NCBI GenBank assembly: GCA_018335035.1
Contig: JAGXKT010000012.1
Span: 1 to 64,000 of the forward strand
Length of the DNA: 64,000 bases
Reading direction: 5' to 3'
From: Phycisphaerae bacterium
GTDB lineage: Bacteria > Planctomycetota > Phycisphaerae > SM23-33
How positions within the stretch are numbered: the stretch's first letter is position 1; each line of letters starts with the position of its first letter. Below, piece by piece: positions 47,825 through 58,387 of the stretch. Position numbers and translations under genes: made by a program. The notes under the pieces were generated by a model that worked only from the letters and a program-made list of their open reading frames with translations, ran no database searches and was not told the origin of the DNA.

Positions 47825-49012
47825 CTACAACCCATGAACCGGGAAGACGTTGGCCTTGACGTCGTCAACCGTCTGGCGAATCACGCGATCGACGGCCTGG
47901 CGCATCGGGTGGCTGGGCGCCATCGCGCGGTCACGCAGCCCGCCGTGCCAGTCCGTGCTTTCCAGCATGACGCCGCCCAGCCCGTACGCCAGCGATTCGC
48001 CTGTGTCCCGCTCCGCCAATTCCGCCCACAGCAGCGCCCACCCGCGCGCCGTGTTGGCCTGATGGTACCCACCGCCGCCCGTCGCCGCCACCGGCTTGCC
48101 CCAGCCGAGCACCTCGCGCACGACGTCCACATAGGCGTTATTGGTCAGGGTCATCCCGGCCAGCGGATCGCCCGAGAGGCAATCCATGCCGACTTCGAAG
48201 ACGATCACGTCCGGGTCATATGCCCGGGCGATCGGCGGGGCGAGGGCCCGGAACGCCCGCAGGTACGCCTCGTCATAGGTCCCGGGCGGCAACGGAACGT
48301 TGACGGTGTAACCCTCGCCGTCACCGACGCCCGTCTCTCCCGCGAAGCCCGTGCCGGGAAACAGCGTCTTGCCCGTCTGGTGGAAGCTCATCACCAGCAC
48401 GTCGGACCGATCGTAAAACGCATCCTGCACGCCGTCGCAGTGATGCACGTCGATATCGAGGAACAGCACGCGCCGGCCGGCCTCGGTCAGGCGGTCGCAC
48501 GCCAGCGCGATGTCATTGATGTAACAAAAGCCGCCCGCTTTGGCGGGGTGGGCGTGGTGGTAGCCGCCGGACGGGTTGAACGTCCGCCGCGCGCGCCCGT
48601 CCGTGACGGCGTCGACGGCCGCGAGTGTGGCTCCGCAGGCCAGCGCGGCGTACTCGTACATGCCGCCGAATACGGGCGTCTCCGGCGTGCCCAGGCCCAT
48701 TTCGAGTCCCTCGACGCCCATGTCGCCGTTCGGCGCGTCACGGAGCATGTCGAGATAGGCCGGCAGATGGAAACGCTCGATCACGTCGCGCGGCGCGGCC
48801 TCGGCCGACACCATGTCCGCGTCATCCAGCAGGCCCATGGATTGCAGCAACTCGACCGTTCGCTGCGCCCGCTCCGTTTTGAAGGGGCAGTCGGGCGGGT
48901 AGTGATAGGCCTGCAGCGCGGCCGTGTGGACGAACAGCGCCGTATGCGTCGAAGCGTCGGGATCGAAGATGGTTTTCCGGCCGGGCGCGTCCGACCGGCG
49001 GCCGTGAGCCAT
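47825..49012 (-). CDS. AcuC-like histone deacetylase family protein
   Basis: These zinc enzymes remove acetyl groups from lysines; in Bacillus AcuC activates acetyl-CoA synthetase. The 395-residue product has GGYHHAHPAKAGGFCYIND, the zinc ligands in FLDIDVHHCDG and EVGMDCLSGDP, and GGGGYH. The ATG at 49012 is supported by AGGAAAGG 8 bases upstream. It is near acs, an ADP-forming synthetase and a GNAT fusion, which fits control of acetate activation. Confidence 0.88.
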   Translation of the reverse strand: MAHGRRSDAPGRKTIFDPDASTHTALFVHTAALQAYHYPPDCPFKTERAQRTVELLQSMGLLDDADMVSAEAAPRDVIERFHLPAYLDMLRDAPNGDMGVEGLEMGLGTPETPVFGGMYEYAALACGATLAAVDAVTDGRARRTFNPSGGYHHAHPAKAGGFCYINDIALACDRLTEAGRRVLFLDIDVHHCDGVQDAFYDRSDVLVMSFHQTGKTLFPGTGFAGETGVGDGEGYTVNVPLPPGTYDEAYLRAFRALAPPIARAYDPDVIVFEVGMDCLSGDPLAGMTLTNNAYVDVVREVLGWGKPVAATGGGGYHQANTARGWALLWAELAERDTGESLAYGLGGVMLESTDWHGGLRDRAMAPSHPMRQAVDRVIRQTVDDVKANVFPVHGL

Positions 49013-49102
49013 GCTGCGCGCCTTTCCTGTGCCAACCCGTGTAAGTCTATCCCGGCGCAGGCGCGCGAACAAGGCGAAACGCGCCGTGCGCCGGACGCGG
49101 CG

Positions 49103-49639
49103 CTAGCGGATCAATCGTGCGATCTGGCGAAAGGCGGGATGCTCGGCCGTGCGCAGCAGCTCGAACAGCGCACATTCAACGCTCGTGATCGTCGCGCCGG
49201 CGGCGCGGGCGCGGTCCAGGCCGATTTGGCGATTCTCCGCCGTACGGGAGGAAACCGCGTCGGCGACCACGTGCACCTCGAAGCCGTCGGCAACCAGATC
49301 GGCGGCCGTCTGGAAGATGCAGATGTGCGTTTCGATGCCGGTCAGCAGGACCTGACGGCGCCCGGCGGCGCGGAGCGCATCGTTGAACGCCGGCTCGCCG
49401 CAGCAGGAGAAGGCCGTCTTGGTGATGGGGGGGCGGTCGAGGCATTCGGCGACCTCGCGGACGGTGGGCCCGAGCTTGTCGGGCGCCTGCTCGGTTCGGA
49501 GGATCGCCAAGTCCAGCGCCTCAGCGGCGCCGATGAGCGTGGCGACGTTGGCATACAACGCGTCGCGCTGGTGGATCAGCGCCGCGAGCTTGCCCTGGAT
49601 GTCCACGACGGCCAGAATGGTGTTGTCCACGGTAAGCAT
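49103..49639 (-). CDS. Isochorismatase-fold hydrolase
   Basis: The 178-residue product has the cysteine hydrolase triad of this family: Asp in VVDIQGKL, Lys in ITKTAFS and Cys in GIETHICI. AGGAG upstream supports the ATG at 49639. Members hydrolyse amides or vinyl ethers; the substrate is not predictable. It is in the acetate block and may share a transcript with the deacetylase gene 90 bases downstream. Confidence 0.85.
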   Translation of the reverse strand: MLTVDNTILAVVDIQGKLAALIHQRDALYANVATLIGAAEALDLAILRTEQAPDKLGPTVREVAECLDRPPITKTAFSCCGEPAFNDALRAAGRRQVLLTGIETHICIFQTAADLVADGFEVHVVADAVSSRTAENRQIGLDRARAAGATITSVECALFELLRTAEHPAFRQIARLIR

Positions 49640-50010
49640 GCCGATCTCCTGCCGCGATGCGCGTCCCGACGGTCGCGTGGCGTGCCCGGAGGATACTGCC
49701 GCGGGCGGCGGGCGTAAATCCTGAATCGCCAGGCAGCGGGTTGACGTTGTCGGGCGGCGCTGTCATAATCCGTCCCGTTTGGCGATTTCGGCCGCTTTGC
49801 GGGGCGTGTCCGCTTGCCCGCGCCGTGATCGGTTGTGTGTATTCGTCGCGTATAGCGCCACGTGGCGCAGGTACTTACCCTCGGATGAAGCCGTTTGCCC
49901 GTTCCCTCGTTTCGGGACTCCTGCCGCAGGACACTCCGGCGGCGAGTCGCCGCGACGGGCCGGTGCGGGCGGCTGGCTTCGAATGCTAACGGAGAAAGGA
50001 TCGCAGCAGC
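49640..50010 (+). other. 371-base gap with long acs leader
   Basis: No gene is supported in this divergent gap. It holds the acs promoter and a leader of about 235 bases. The last part has the Shine-Dalgarno GGAGAAAGGA. GC-rich inverted stretches (for example AGTCGCCG around 49945) could fold, but no known riboswitch class was recognised. Confidence 0.45.
49741..49769 (+). promoter_or_regulatory. Promoter upstream of acs
   Basis: TTGACG (49741-49746, 5 of 6) is followed after 17 bases by CATAAT (49764-49769, 5 of 6). It is one of the best sigma70-like promoters in the window. The resulting mRNA leader before acs would be about 235 bases. Confidence 0.65.
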
Positions 50011-51999
<1,989 letters not shown>

Positions 52000-52086
52000 G
52001 CCCCGCCAACTGATGCGTGCCGCCGGCGCCTCTTTCCGTGCCGGCGGCACGCACTTTTGTCGCATCTGCCGAAGGAGCAGAACGCC

Positions 52087-53691
52087 ATGGACGAACAGAA
52101 AGTGACGAACCGCGGGCTGGTGGTTCTCGGTGCGATTCTGATTCAGTTGTGCCTGGGCGCGATCTACGCCTGGAGCGTGTTCACGCCGGCGTTGACCGCC
52201 GAGGATCCGGCCGACGTGGCGACCATCTATAGCGCCCGGAAACTCGGCATGGAGAAGGCCGCACTCGCCGAGATGCGCGAGAAGCTCGCCGCGCCGAAGG
52301 GCGCGCTGAAGGGGTCGGCCAAGGACCTGGCCCAGGTCCGCAAGGAGCACGGCGAGGACTCGGCGCAGTACAAGGCGGCCGCGGCGGCGCACGAAGGCAC
52401 CGTCATCTCTCAGCGGACGGCGATGGACGCCATCGTCGCGGAGTACGACGTAGATGAGCGCGTTGAGGAGCTGACCTATGCGATGAGCAAGTCGCAGACG
52501 CAGGCGATCTTCGCGGCCGGGCTGGCGGCCTTCGCGGTGGTGATGGTCCTGGCCGGGCGGATGATGCCGAAGGTCGGGCCGCGGAAACTCGCCATCGCCG
52601 GTGGCGTGGTGCTCGGGGCGGGCTACGTGCTGGCCGGGCTTGTCAACCCCGGGCAGTTCGCCGCGACGTTTGCCTTTGTGGGCCTTGTCGGCGGGGCGGG
52701 GATCGGGCTGGCGTATGTCGTTCCCATCGCCGTCGGCATGAAGTGGTTCCCCGACAAGAAGGGTATGATTACCGGTCTGGCCGTGGCGGGCTTCGGTTTC
52801 GGGGCTTTGCTGTGGGTCAAGCTCGGCGGCAGGATTCTGGGGTGGAACATGTTGATCGGCCAGCTCGGGCTGGGGCACACGTTCCTGATCTACGGTGTCG
52901 TCTTCTTCCTGATGTGCGCCATCGGCGGGGCGTGGATGAAGAACCCGCCGGAGGGCTGGACGCCGCCCGGCTACACGCCGCCGCAGGTCGCTGACGGCGG
53001 TGCCAAGCCGGTCGCCGGAACGGTCAACTTCACCACCGGTCAGATGCTCCGAACGCCGCAGTTCTACATGGTGTTCTTCTGTTTCATGGTCGGCGCCGGT
53101 GCGGGACTGATGAGCATCGGCCTGATGAAGCTCTTCCCCGGCGAGGCGCTGGAGGCGGCGGGCTATTCCGCGGCCGAGGCCAGCGGCATCGCCGGTATTG
53201 CCATGGCCGTGTTCTTCTCTCTGGCCAACGGGCTGGGACGCATCCTGTGGGGCACGGCCAGCGACAAGCTCGGGCGCAAGCTGTCGATCTTCGTGATGCT
53301 TGCCAGCCAGGGCGTGTTCGTGATTCTGTTCCAGTACATGGCCGGTCAGCCGGCGATGCTGTACCTGTTTGCGGCGCTGATCGGATTCAACTTCGGCGGC
53401 AACTTCGCGTTGTTCCCGACTATCACGGCCGATACGTTCGGCACCAAGTACGTGGGGCAGAATTACGGCTGGGTATTCCTGTCCTACGGCGTGGGCGGCA
53501 TCTTCGGGCCGATGCTGGGCGGACTGCTGGGCGACCTCGGCAACTTCCCGCTGGCGTTCAGCATCTGCGGCGGCTTGTGCCTTGTCGCGGCATTGCTGAT
53601 CGCGGCGGTTCGGCATCCGAATCCGCCGGCGGCTGAGCCCGCCCTTGCCACGGCGGCCGAGGCGGAAGCCGACGGCCAGACGCAGGACTAA
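52087..53691 (+). CDS. OFA-type MFS transporter with long first periplasmic loop
   Basis: The 534-residue product begins with the OFA (oxalate/formate antiporter) motif RGLVVLGAILIQLCLGAIYAWSVF and has about 12 helices. Between the first and second helix there is an extra stretch of about 95 residues (alanine- and glutamate-rich, mostly helical, about 39-135) that most relatives lack. Substrates of the family are small carboxylates. Pairing with acs suggests acetate or a similar acid. The ATG at 52087 has AAGGAG upstream. Confidence 0.85.
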   Translation: MDEQKVTNRGLVVLGAILIQLCLGAIYAWSVFTPALTAEDPADVATIYSARKLGMEKAALAEMREKLAAPKGALKGSAKDLAQVRKEHGEDSAQYKAAAAAHEGTVISQRTAMDAIVAEYDVDERVEELTYAMSKSQTQAIFAAGLAAFAVVMVLAGRMMPKVGPRKLAIAGGVVLGAGYVLAGLVNPGQFAATFAFVGLVGGAGIGLAYVVPIAVGMKWFPDKKGMITGLAVAGFGFGALLWVKLGGRILGWNMLIGQLGLGHTFLIYGVVFFLMCAIGGAWMKNPPEGWTPPGYTPPQVADGGAKPVAGTVNFTTGQMLRTPQFYMVFFCFMVGAGAGLMSIGLMKLFPGEALEAAGYSAAEASGIAGIAMAVFFSLANGLGRILWGTASDKLGRKLSIFVMLASQGVFVILFQYMAGQPAMLYLFAALIGFNFGGNFALFPTITADTFGTKYVGQNYGWVFLSYGVGGIFGPMLGGLLGDLGNFPLAFSICGGLCLVAALLIAAVRHPNPPAAEPALATAAEAEADGQTQD

Positions 53692-53723
53692 CGCGCCGCA
53701 ACAAGGCGTCTTGTGACCTGTCA

Positions 53724-53754
53724 CGGGCCCGCGGCCGATCCGGTCGCGGGCCCG
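53724..53754 (+). other. GC-rich hairpin after the MFS gene
   Basis: CGGGCCCGCG and CGCGGGCCCG (53724-53733 and 53745-53754) form a perfect 10-bp stem with an 11-base loop 33 bases after the MFS stop. The nearest T-run (ATTTTT) is about 20 bases further, so termination is plausible but unproven. Confidence 0.45.
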
Positions 53755-53789
53755 CTCTCATGCGTGGCACGCGATTTTTCGGTTTTGTC

Positions 53790-53820
53790 TTGGTCAAATG
53801 TTAGCCATGCCTAATAATAT
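53790..53820 (+). promoter_or_regulatory. Promoter and DtxR-type operator before the dtxR-feoB genes
   Basis: TTGGTC (53790-53795) and AATAAT (53813-53818) are 17 bases apart. Between them lies TTAGCCATGCCTAA (53801-53814), an inverted repeat with one mismatch pair that resembles DtxR/IdeR-type boxes. A repressor bound there would cover the spacer and the -10 box. Confidence 0.65.
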
Positions 53821-53834
53821 GCTCCGGTGACCGC

Positions 53835-54296
53835 ATGACCGCAGCGAAACGAAAGCCCACCGCCTCGCAGGAGGATTACCTCGAGGCGATCCTCGCGCTG
53901 TTGCGTGACGGGGGCACGGCGCGAGTACGCGACATCGCCCAGCGGCTCGGCGTGTCCAACCCGTCGGTCAGCGGGGCGCTCAAGACGCTCGCGCGGCGCG
54001 GCTGGGTCTGCTACGAGCCCTACGGGCGCGTGGAGTTGGCGGCGGCGGGACGCAAAGCGGCCCAGCGCGTCACGCGCCGCCATGAGGTCCTGCAGCGTTT
54101 CCTGACGGAGCTCGCCGGTCTGGAATCCGCAACGGCCGAGCAGAACGCCTGCCGCATCGAGCATGTCGTCGATGAGGCGACCATGCGCGCCCTGCGCCAC
54201 CTGATGGACTTCGCAACGCATAGTGCGGCCGGGCGGCGCTTCCTGGCCGCGCTGGGCAAGGCCCGCGACCGCGACGGCGCAGAACGCAAGGCATAG
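53835..54296 (+). CDS. DtxR/MntR-family metal-dependent repressor
   Basis: The 153-residue product has a winged helix (DIAQRLGVSNPSVSGALK) followed by a metal-binding/dimer domain with CRIEHVVDEATMRALRHLMD, the Glu-His pattern of MntR and IdeR. It lacks the C-terminal SH3-like domain, as MntR does. It lies directly upstream of feoB and just downstream of a fitting operator, so autoregulated iron control of both genes is likely. Iron rather than manganese is inferred from feoB. Confidence 0.85.
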   Translation: MTAAKRKPTASQEDYLEAILALLRDGGTARVRDIAQRLGVSNPSVSGALKTLARRGWVCYEPYGRVELAAAGRKAAQRVTRRHEVLQRFLTELAGLESATAEQNACRIEHVVDEATMRALRHLMDFATHSAAGRRFLAALGKARDRDGAERKA

Positions 54297-54302
54297 CACC
54301 CC

Positions 54303-56504
54303 ATGGCTTCCAACGACGCTCCCAGGCGCATCACCGTCGCCCTGGCCGGCAACCCCAACGCCGGAAAGACCACGGTCTTCAACGCCATGACCGGCGCCCG
54401 CCAGCACGTCGGAAATTACCCCGGCGTGACGGTGGAAAAGAAGGTCGGCCGGGCGCGCGGCGGCGATACCGTCATCGAGGTGGTGGACCTGCCCGGCACG
54501 TATAGTTTGTCCGCCCGCAGCGCCGAGCAGGTGGTGGCGCGGAACTACCTGATCGACGAGCGCCCGGACGTGGTCATTGACGTGGTTGACGCGTCGAACC
54601 TCGAGCGGAATCTCTACCTGGCGTTGAACTTCATCGAACTGGGCGTGCCGGTGATTCTCGCGTTCAACATGTGGGACGTCGCCCAGGGGCGCGGGCTTCT
54701 CGTGGAGACCGCCGAGCTGGCCCGGCTGCTCGGGGTGCCCATCGTGCCGACCGTGGCCCACAAGGGGCGCGGAATCGAGGAGCTTCTTGACGCGGCCGTC
54801 GCGATGGCCGGCGACCGCGAGCGGGCTGTCGCCGAGCAGGCACGGATCGGCTACGGCGCGGAGGTCGAGCCGCACGTGACGCAGCTCGCCGAGCGTATCG
54901 CCGCCGGGTGCGACTCGCGGCGGCCGCGGTGGTTTGCGCTGAAGCTGCTGGAGGATGACGCCCCGGCGCAGCAACGGCTGGGCAGCATGTGTCCCGACGA
55001 GGCCGGGACGTGGATCGCAGAGGCCGGGCGCCTGCGACGGCACATTGAGCACGTCTGCGGTCAGCCGGCGGAGGTCGTTCTGGCCGATCGGCGATACGGC
55101 TTCATTGCCGGCGCCTGTGCGCGGGTCGTGCATCGCGAGCAGCTCCGCCGGACCTGGTCCGACCGCATCGACACGGTGCTGACGAATCGCTGGTTGGGGT
55201 TGCCGATCTTCGCCGTGTTAATGTACCTCGTGTTTCAGGTCACGTTTGCCCTCGGCAATCCGATCGTGGGCGCGCTGGACGCGGGCCTGGCAACGCTGGC
55301 GGGGACGATACGCGACGCCTGGGTTGGCGGGGGACTGCTGCGCGACCTTCTGGTCGACGGCGTGCTCGGCGGCGTGGGCGCGGTGTTGGTCTTCCTGCCG
55401 TTGATCGTGTTTCTGTACATGGCGATCGCGCTGCTGGAAGACACCGGCTACATGGCGCGGGCGGCGTTCCTGCTGGACCACTGGATGCAGAAGATCGGGC
55501 TGCACGGAAAGAGCTTCATCCCGATGCTGATCGGCTTTGGCTGCACCGTCCCGGCCGTGCTGGCCACGCGAACGCTCGAGACGCGCCGCGATCGGCTCAC
55601 GACCATTCTCGTGCTGCCGCTGATGAGCTGCGGTGCACGGTTGCCGATTTACGTGCTCATCCTGGGCGCGTTCTTCCCGGCGCGGACACTGTGGCGTCCG
55701 CTGGGGCTGTTCGACGTGACGAATCAGGCGGTGATCCTGTTTGGCTTGTATGCCCTGGGTGTGCTTCTGGCGATTATCTGCGCGAAGCTCTTCCGCCTGA
55801 CGCTGCTTCGCGGCCGGCCCGAGCCGCTCGTGCTGGAACTGCCCCCATATCGGACGCCGACCGTTCGCGGCGTGATCGTGCACATGGTCGAGCGGGCGTG
55901 GGAGTACGTCCGCAAGGCCGGCACGATCATCCTGGCGATCGTGATTGTGCTGTGGGCGCTGAAGACCTGGCCGGCGCTGCCCGAGGATCGCATCGCCGAG
56001 TTCGACCGACGCGCGGACGCCGTGCGGGCTCGCGAGGACCTGTCGGCGACCGAGCGCGCCGAGGCGCTGGCGCGCGTGCGGCACCGGCGTCGTGAGGCCG
56101 AGCGGGAGTACTCGGCCATCGGGCGGATCGGACGCGGCATCGCGCCGGCGATGCGCCCGTGCGGGTTCGACTGGAAGATCGCGACCGCCGCGGTCGGCGC
56201 CTTCGCCGCCAAGGAGGTCTTCGTCAGTCAGATGGGGGTCATACACGCCATCGGCCCGGACACCGGGGCGGACTCGAACACGTTGCAGGACATCCTGGCG
56301 TCGACCTACACGTCGCTGCAGGGGATGTGCATCATGCTCTGGGCGTTGATCGCCACGCCGTGCATGGCGACGGTGGCCGTGACGGTCCGCGAGAGCGGCT
56401 CGTGGAAGTGGGCGCTGCTGCAATTCGGCTACCTGACGGTCCTGGCGTGGATCGTGGCGGCGGTGGTCTATCAGGTCGGCTCGGCACTGGGGTTCGGGGC
56501 ATAG
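54303..56504 (+). CDS. feoB: Ferrous iron transport protein B
   Basis: FeoB imports Fe(II). The 733-residue product has a GTPase domain (GNPNAGKTT, DLPGTYS, NMWD) and helices with the GFGCTVPAVLATRTL gate motif and a second gate region (FAAKEVFVSQMG). It follows the DtxR gene by 6 bases. No feoA is seen. The 3' end is 8 bases from the convergent fhs stop. Confidence 0.95.
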   Translation: MASNDAPRRITVALAGNPNAGKTTVFNAMTGARQHVGNYPGVTVEKKVGRARGGDTVIEVVDLPGTYSLSARSAEQVVARNYLIDERPDVVIDVVDASNLERNLYLALNFIELGVPVILAFNMWDVAQGRGLLVETAELARLLGVPIVPTVAHKGRGIEELLDAAVAMAGDRERAVAEQARIGYGAEVEPHVTQLAERIAAGCDSRRPRWFALKLLEDDAPAQQRLGSMCPDEAGTWIAEAGRLRRHIEHVCGQPAEVVLADRRYGFIAGACARVVHREQLRRTWSDRIDTVLTNRWLGLPIFAVLMYLVFQVTFALGNPIVGALDAGLATLAGTIRDAWVGGGLLRDLLVDGVLGGVGAVLVFLPLIVFLYMAIALLEDTGYMARAAFLLDHWMQKIGLHGKSFIPMLIGFGCTVPAVLATRTLETRRDRLTTILVLPLMSCGARLPIYVLILGAFFPARTLWRPLGLFDVTNQAVILFGLYALGVLLAIICAKLFRLTLLRGRPEPLVLELPPYRTPTVRGVIVHMVERAWEYVRKAGTIILAIVIVLWALKTWPALPEDRIAEFDRRADAVRAREDLSATERAEALARVRHRRREAEREYSAIGRIGRGIAPAMRPCGFDWKIATAAVGAFAAKEVFVSQMGVIHAIGPDTGADSNTLQDILASTYTSLQGMCIMLWALIATPCMATVAVTVRESGSWKWALLQFGYLTVLAWIVAAVVYQVGSALGFGA

Positions 56505-56512
56505 GCGCAGCG

Positions 56513-58249
56513 CTAGAACATGCCGACGATGTTGCCGTCGTCGTCGACGTCCACACCGAGAAAGGCCGGTCGGCTCGGCAGGCCGGGCATGGTGCGGATT
56601 CGTCCCAGCAGGGGGTATAGGAACCCCGCGCCGGCCGAGAGCCGGACTTCCCGCACCGGCACGGTAAACCCGCGCGGCACGCCGGTCAGCGCCGGATCGT
56701 GGCTGAGCGACAGGTGCGTTTTGGCCATGCAGATCGGCAGGTGTCCGAAGCCCGCCTGCTCGTAGCGGTCGATCTGCTCTTGGGCCCGCTGCGAGAAATC
56801 CACGCCGGCGGCAAGATAGACCTCCCGGGCGACGGTTTCGATCTTCTCGCGGACGGGCATGTCGTCCTCGTAGAGGAGGCGCGGTTGGCTGGGCTGGTCA
56901 CACGCGGCGACGACGGCTTCGGCGAGGTCGATCGCGCCCTGCCCGCCGCGGGTGTAGTGATCGCACACCACGGCCGCGGCGGCGCCGCCCGCTTCGGCCG
57001 CAGCGCGAATGCGCTCCAGTTCGGACGCCGCATCGGTCTCGAAGCGGTTGATCGCCACCACCACCGGCACGCCGAAGGCGCGGGCGATCTCGATGTGCCG
57101 CAGCAGGTTGGGCAGGCCCGCCTCGACGAGCTTGAGGTTTTCCCGCGTGTAGGCCTCATCGAGCGTGACGCCCGGGGTGACCTTCGGCCCGCCGCCGTGG
57201 ACCTTCACGGCGCGGGCCGTAGCGACAAGCACGACGCAATCCGGGCGCAGGCCGCTGGTGCGGCACTTGATGTTGAAGAACTTCTCCATCCCGAGTTCCG
57301 AGCCGAAGCCGCTTTCGGTGACGACGTAGTCGGCCAGCTTCAGCGCCATGCGATCGGCGATGATCGAGCTGTTGCCGTGGGCGATGCTGGCGAAGGGCCC
57401 GGCGTGGACGAAGGCCGGCTGCCCCTCGAGCGTCTGCATGAGCGTCGGCTTGACGGCGTCCTTGAGCAGCACGGCCATCGCGCCGGCACAGCCGATCTGC
57501 TCGGCCGTGACCGGTTCGCCGCGCCGGTCGGCGCCGATGACGATCCGCCCGAGCCGCCGGCGCAGGTCGCGCTGGTCCCACGCCAGAGCAAGGACGGCCA
57601 TGATCTCACTGGCGACGGCGATGTCGAACCCGGTCCGGCGGCGCGGGCCGTCCATCCAACTGTCGCTCAGTCCCGTTTCGATCGAACGCAGGGCGGCGTC
57701 GTTAACGTCTACCACGCGTCGCCAGGTGACCGTCTCGGGCGCGATATCCAACCGGTCCAGACCGGTACGGGCCCAGCGTTCGTCGTCGGCGTGCTCCTCG
57801 TGTTTGATGCGTGCGTCGATCGCGGCCGCGAGCAGGTTGTTCGAAATGCTCACCGCGTGGATGTCGCTGGTCAGGTGGAGGTTAAACTCCTCCATCGGGA
57901 TGACCTGACTGCAGCCGCCGCCGGCCGCACCGCCCTTGATGCCGAATGTCGGCCCCATCGAGGGTTGGCGGATGCACAGGAACGGGCGGTGGCCCAGGGC
58001 GCCGAGGGCCTGTGTCAGCCCGACCGAGGTGGTCGTTTTGCCTTCGCCCAGCGGGGTGGGGGTCAGCCCCGTCACATCGATGTACTTGCCATCGGGTTGA
58101 TCGGCCATCCGCCGGCAGAGGTCCAGGCGGACCTTGGCCTTGACGTGCCCGTAGGGTTCCAGCTCGTGCGGCCAGATGCCCGCTTCCGCGGCGACCTCCG
58201 AGATCGCTCTCGGTCGCACGCTGCGCGAGATGTCGATGTCGGAACTCAT
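56513..58249 (-). CDS. fhs: Formate-tetrahydrofolate ligase
   Basis: Fhs makes 10-formyl-THF from formate and ATP. The 578-residue product has the ATP loop TPTPLGEGKTTTSVG and typical blocks GPTFGIKGGAAGGGCSQVIP and GGGPKVTPG. A start at 58249 (MSSDIDISRSVRP) is preferred over the upstream extension. It is common in anaerobes and C1-using bacteria. Its neighbour is a Pta-N-like protein on the other strand. Confidence 0.95.
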   Translation of the reverse strand: MSSDIDISRSVRPRAISEVAAEAGIWPHELEPYGHVKAKVRLDLCRRMADQPDGKYIDVTGLTPTPLGEGKTTTSVGLTQALGALGHRPFLCIRQPSMGPTFGIKGGAAGGGCSQVIPMEEFNLHLTSDIHAVSISNNLLAAAIDARIKHEEHADDERWARTGLDRLDIAPETVTWRRVVDVNDAALRSIETGLSDSWMDGPRRRTGFDIAVASEIMAVLALAWDQRDLRRRLGRIVIGADRRGEPVTAEQIGCAGAMAVLLKDAVKPTLMQTLEGQPAFVHAGPFASIAHGNSSIIADRMALKLADYVVTESGFGSELGMEKFFNIKCRTSGLRPDCVVLVATARAVKVHGGGPKVTPGVTLDEAYTRENLKLVEAGLPNLLRHIEIARAFGVPVVVAINRFETDAASELERIRAAAEAGGAAAAVVCDHYTRGGQGAIDLAEAVVAACDQPSQPRLLYEDDMPVREKIETVAREVYLAAGVDFSQRAQEQIDRYEQAGFGHLPICMAKTHLSLSHDPALTGVPRGFTVPVREVRLSAGAGFLYPLLGRIRTMPGLPSRPAFLGVDVDDDGNIVGMF

Positions 58250-58310
58250 CGTCGTGCTCGAAAACGCCGGCGTTTGCAGTCGGAGGCGTGCTGTTTGCGG
58301 CGGCATCTCC

Positions 58311-58316
58311 TATAAT
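58311..58316 (+). promoter_or_regulatory. TATAAT -10 box before the BioD/DRTGG gene
   Basis: A perfect TATAAT lies 72 bases before the GTG at 58388 in the divergent gap. No convincing -35 box is present. It is the third perfect TATAAT in front of a + strand gene in this window. Confidence 0.4.
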
Positions 58317-58387
58317 TGCACGCCGCAGCGGCACATGCCCGTTCGGCCATCATACGTATTGACCGCCTCAGCGATAGGAAAACCAGC

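Noticed and set aside
47591-49717. A 708-codon + strand frame opposite the deacetylase gene
   Set aside because: Same reason: the minus strand codes for well conserved proteins.
49770-50010. A known riboswitch before acs
   Set aside because: I could not match the leader to any riboswitch core, so it is only reported as a long leader.
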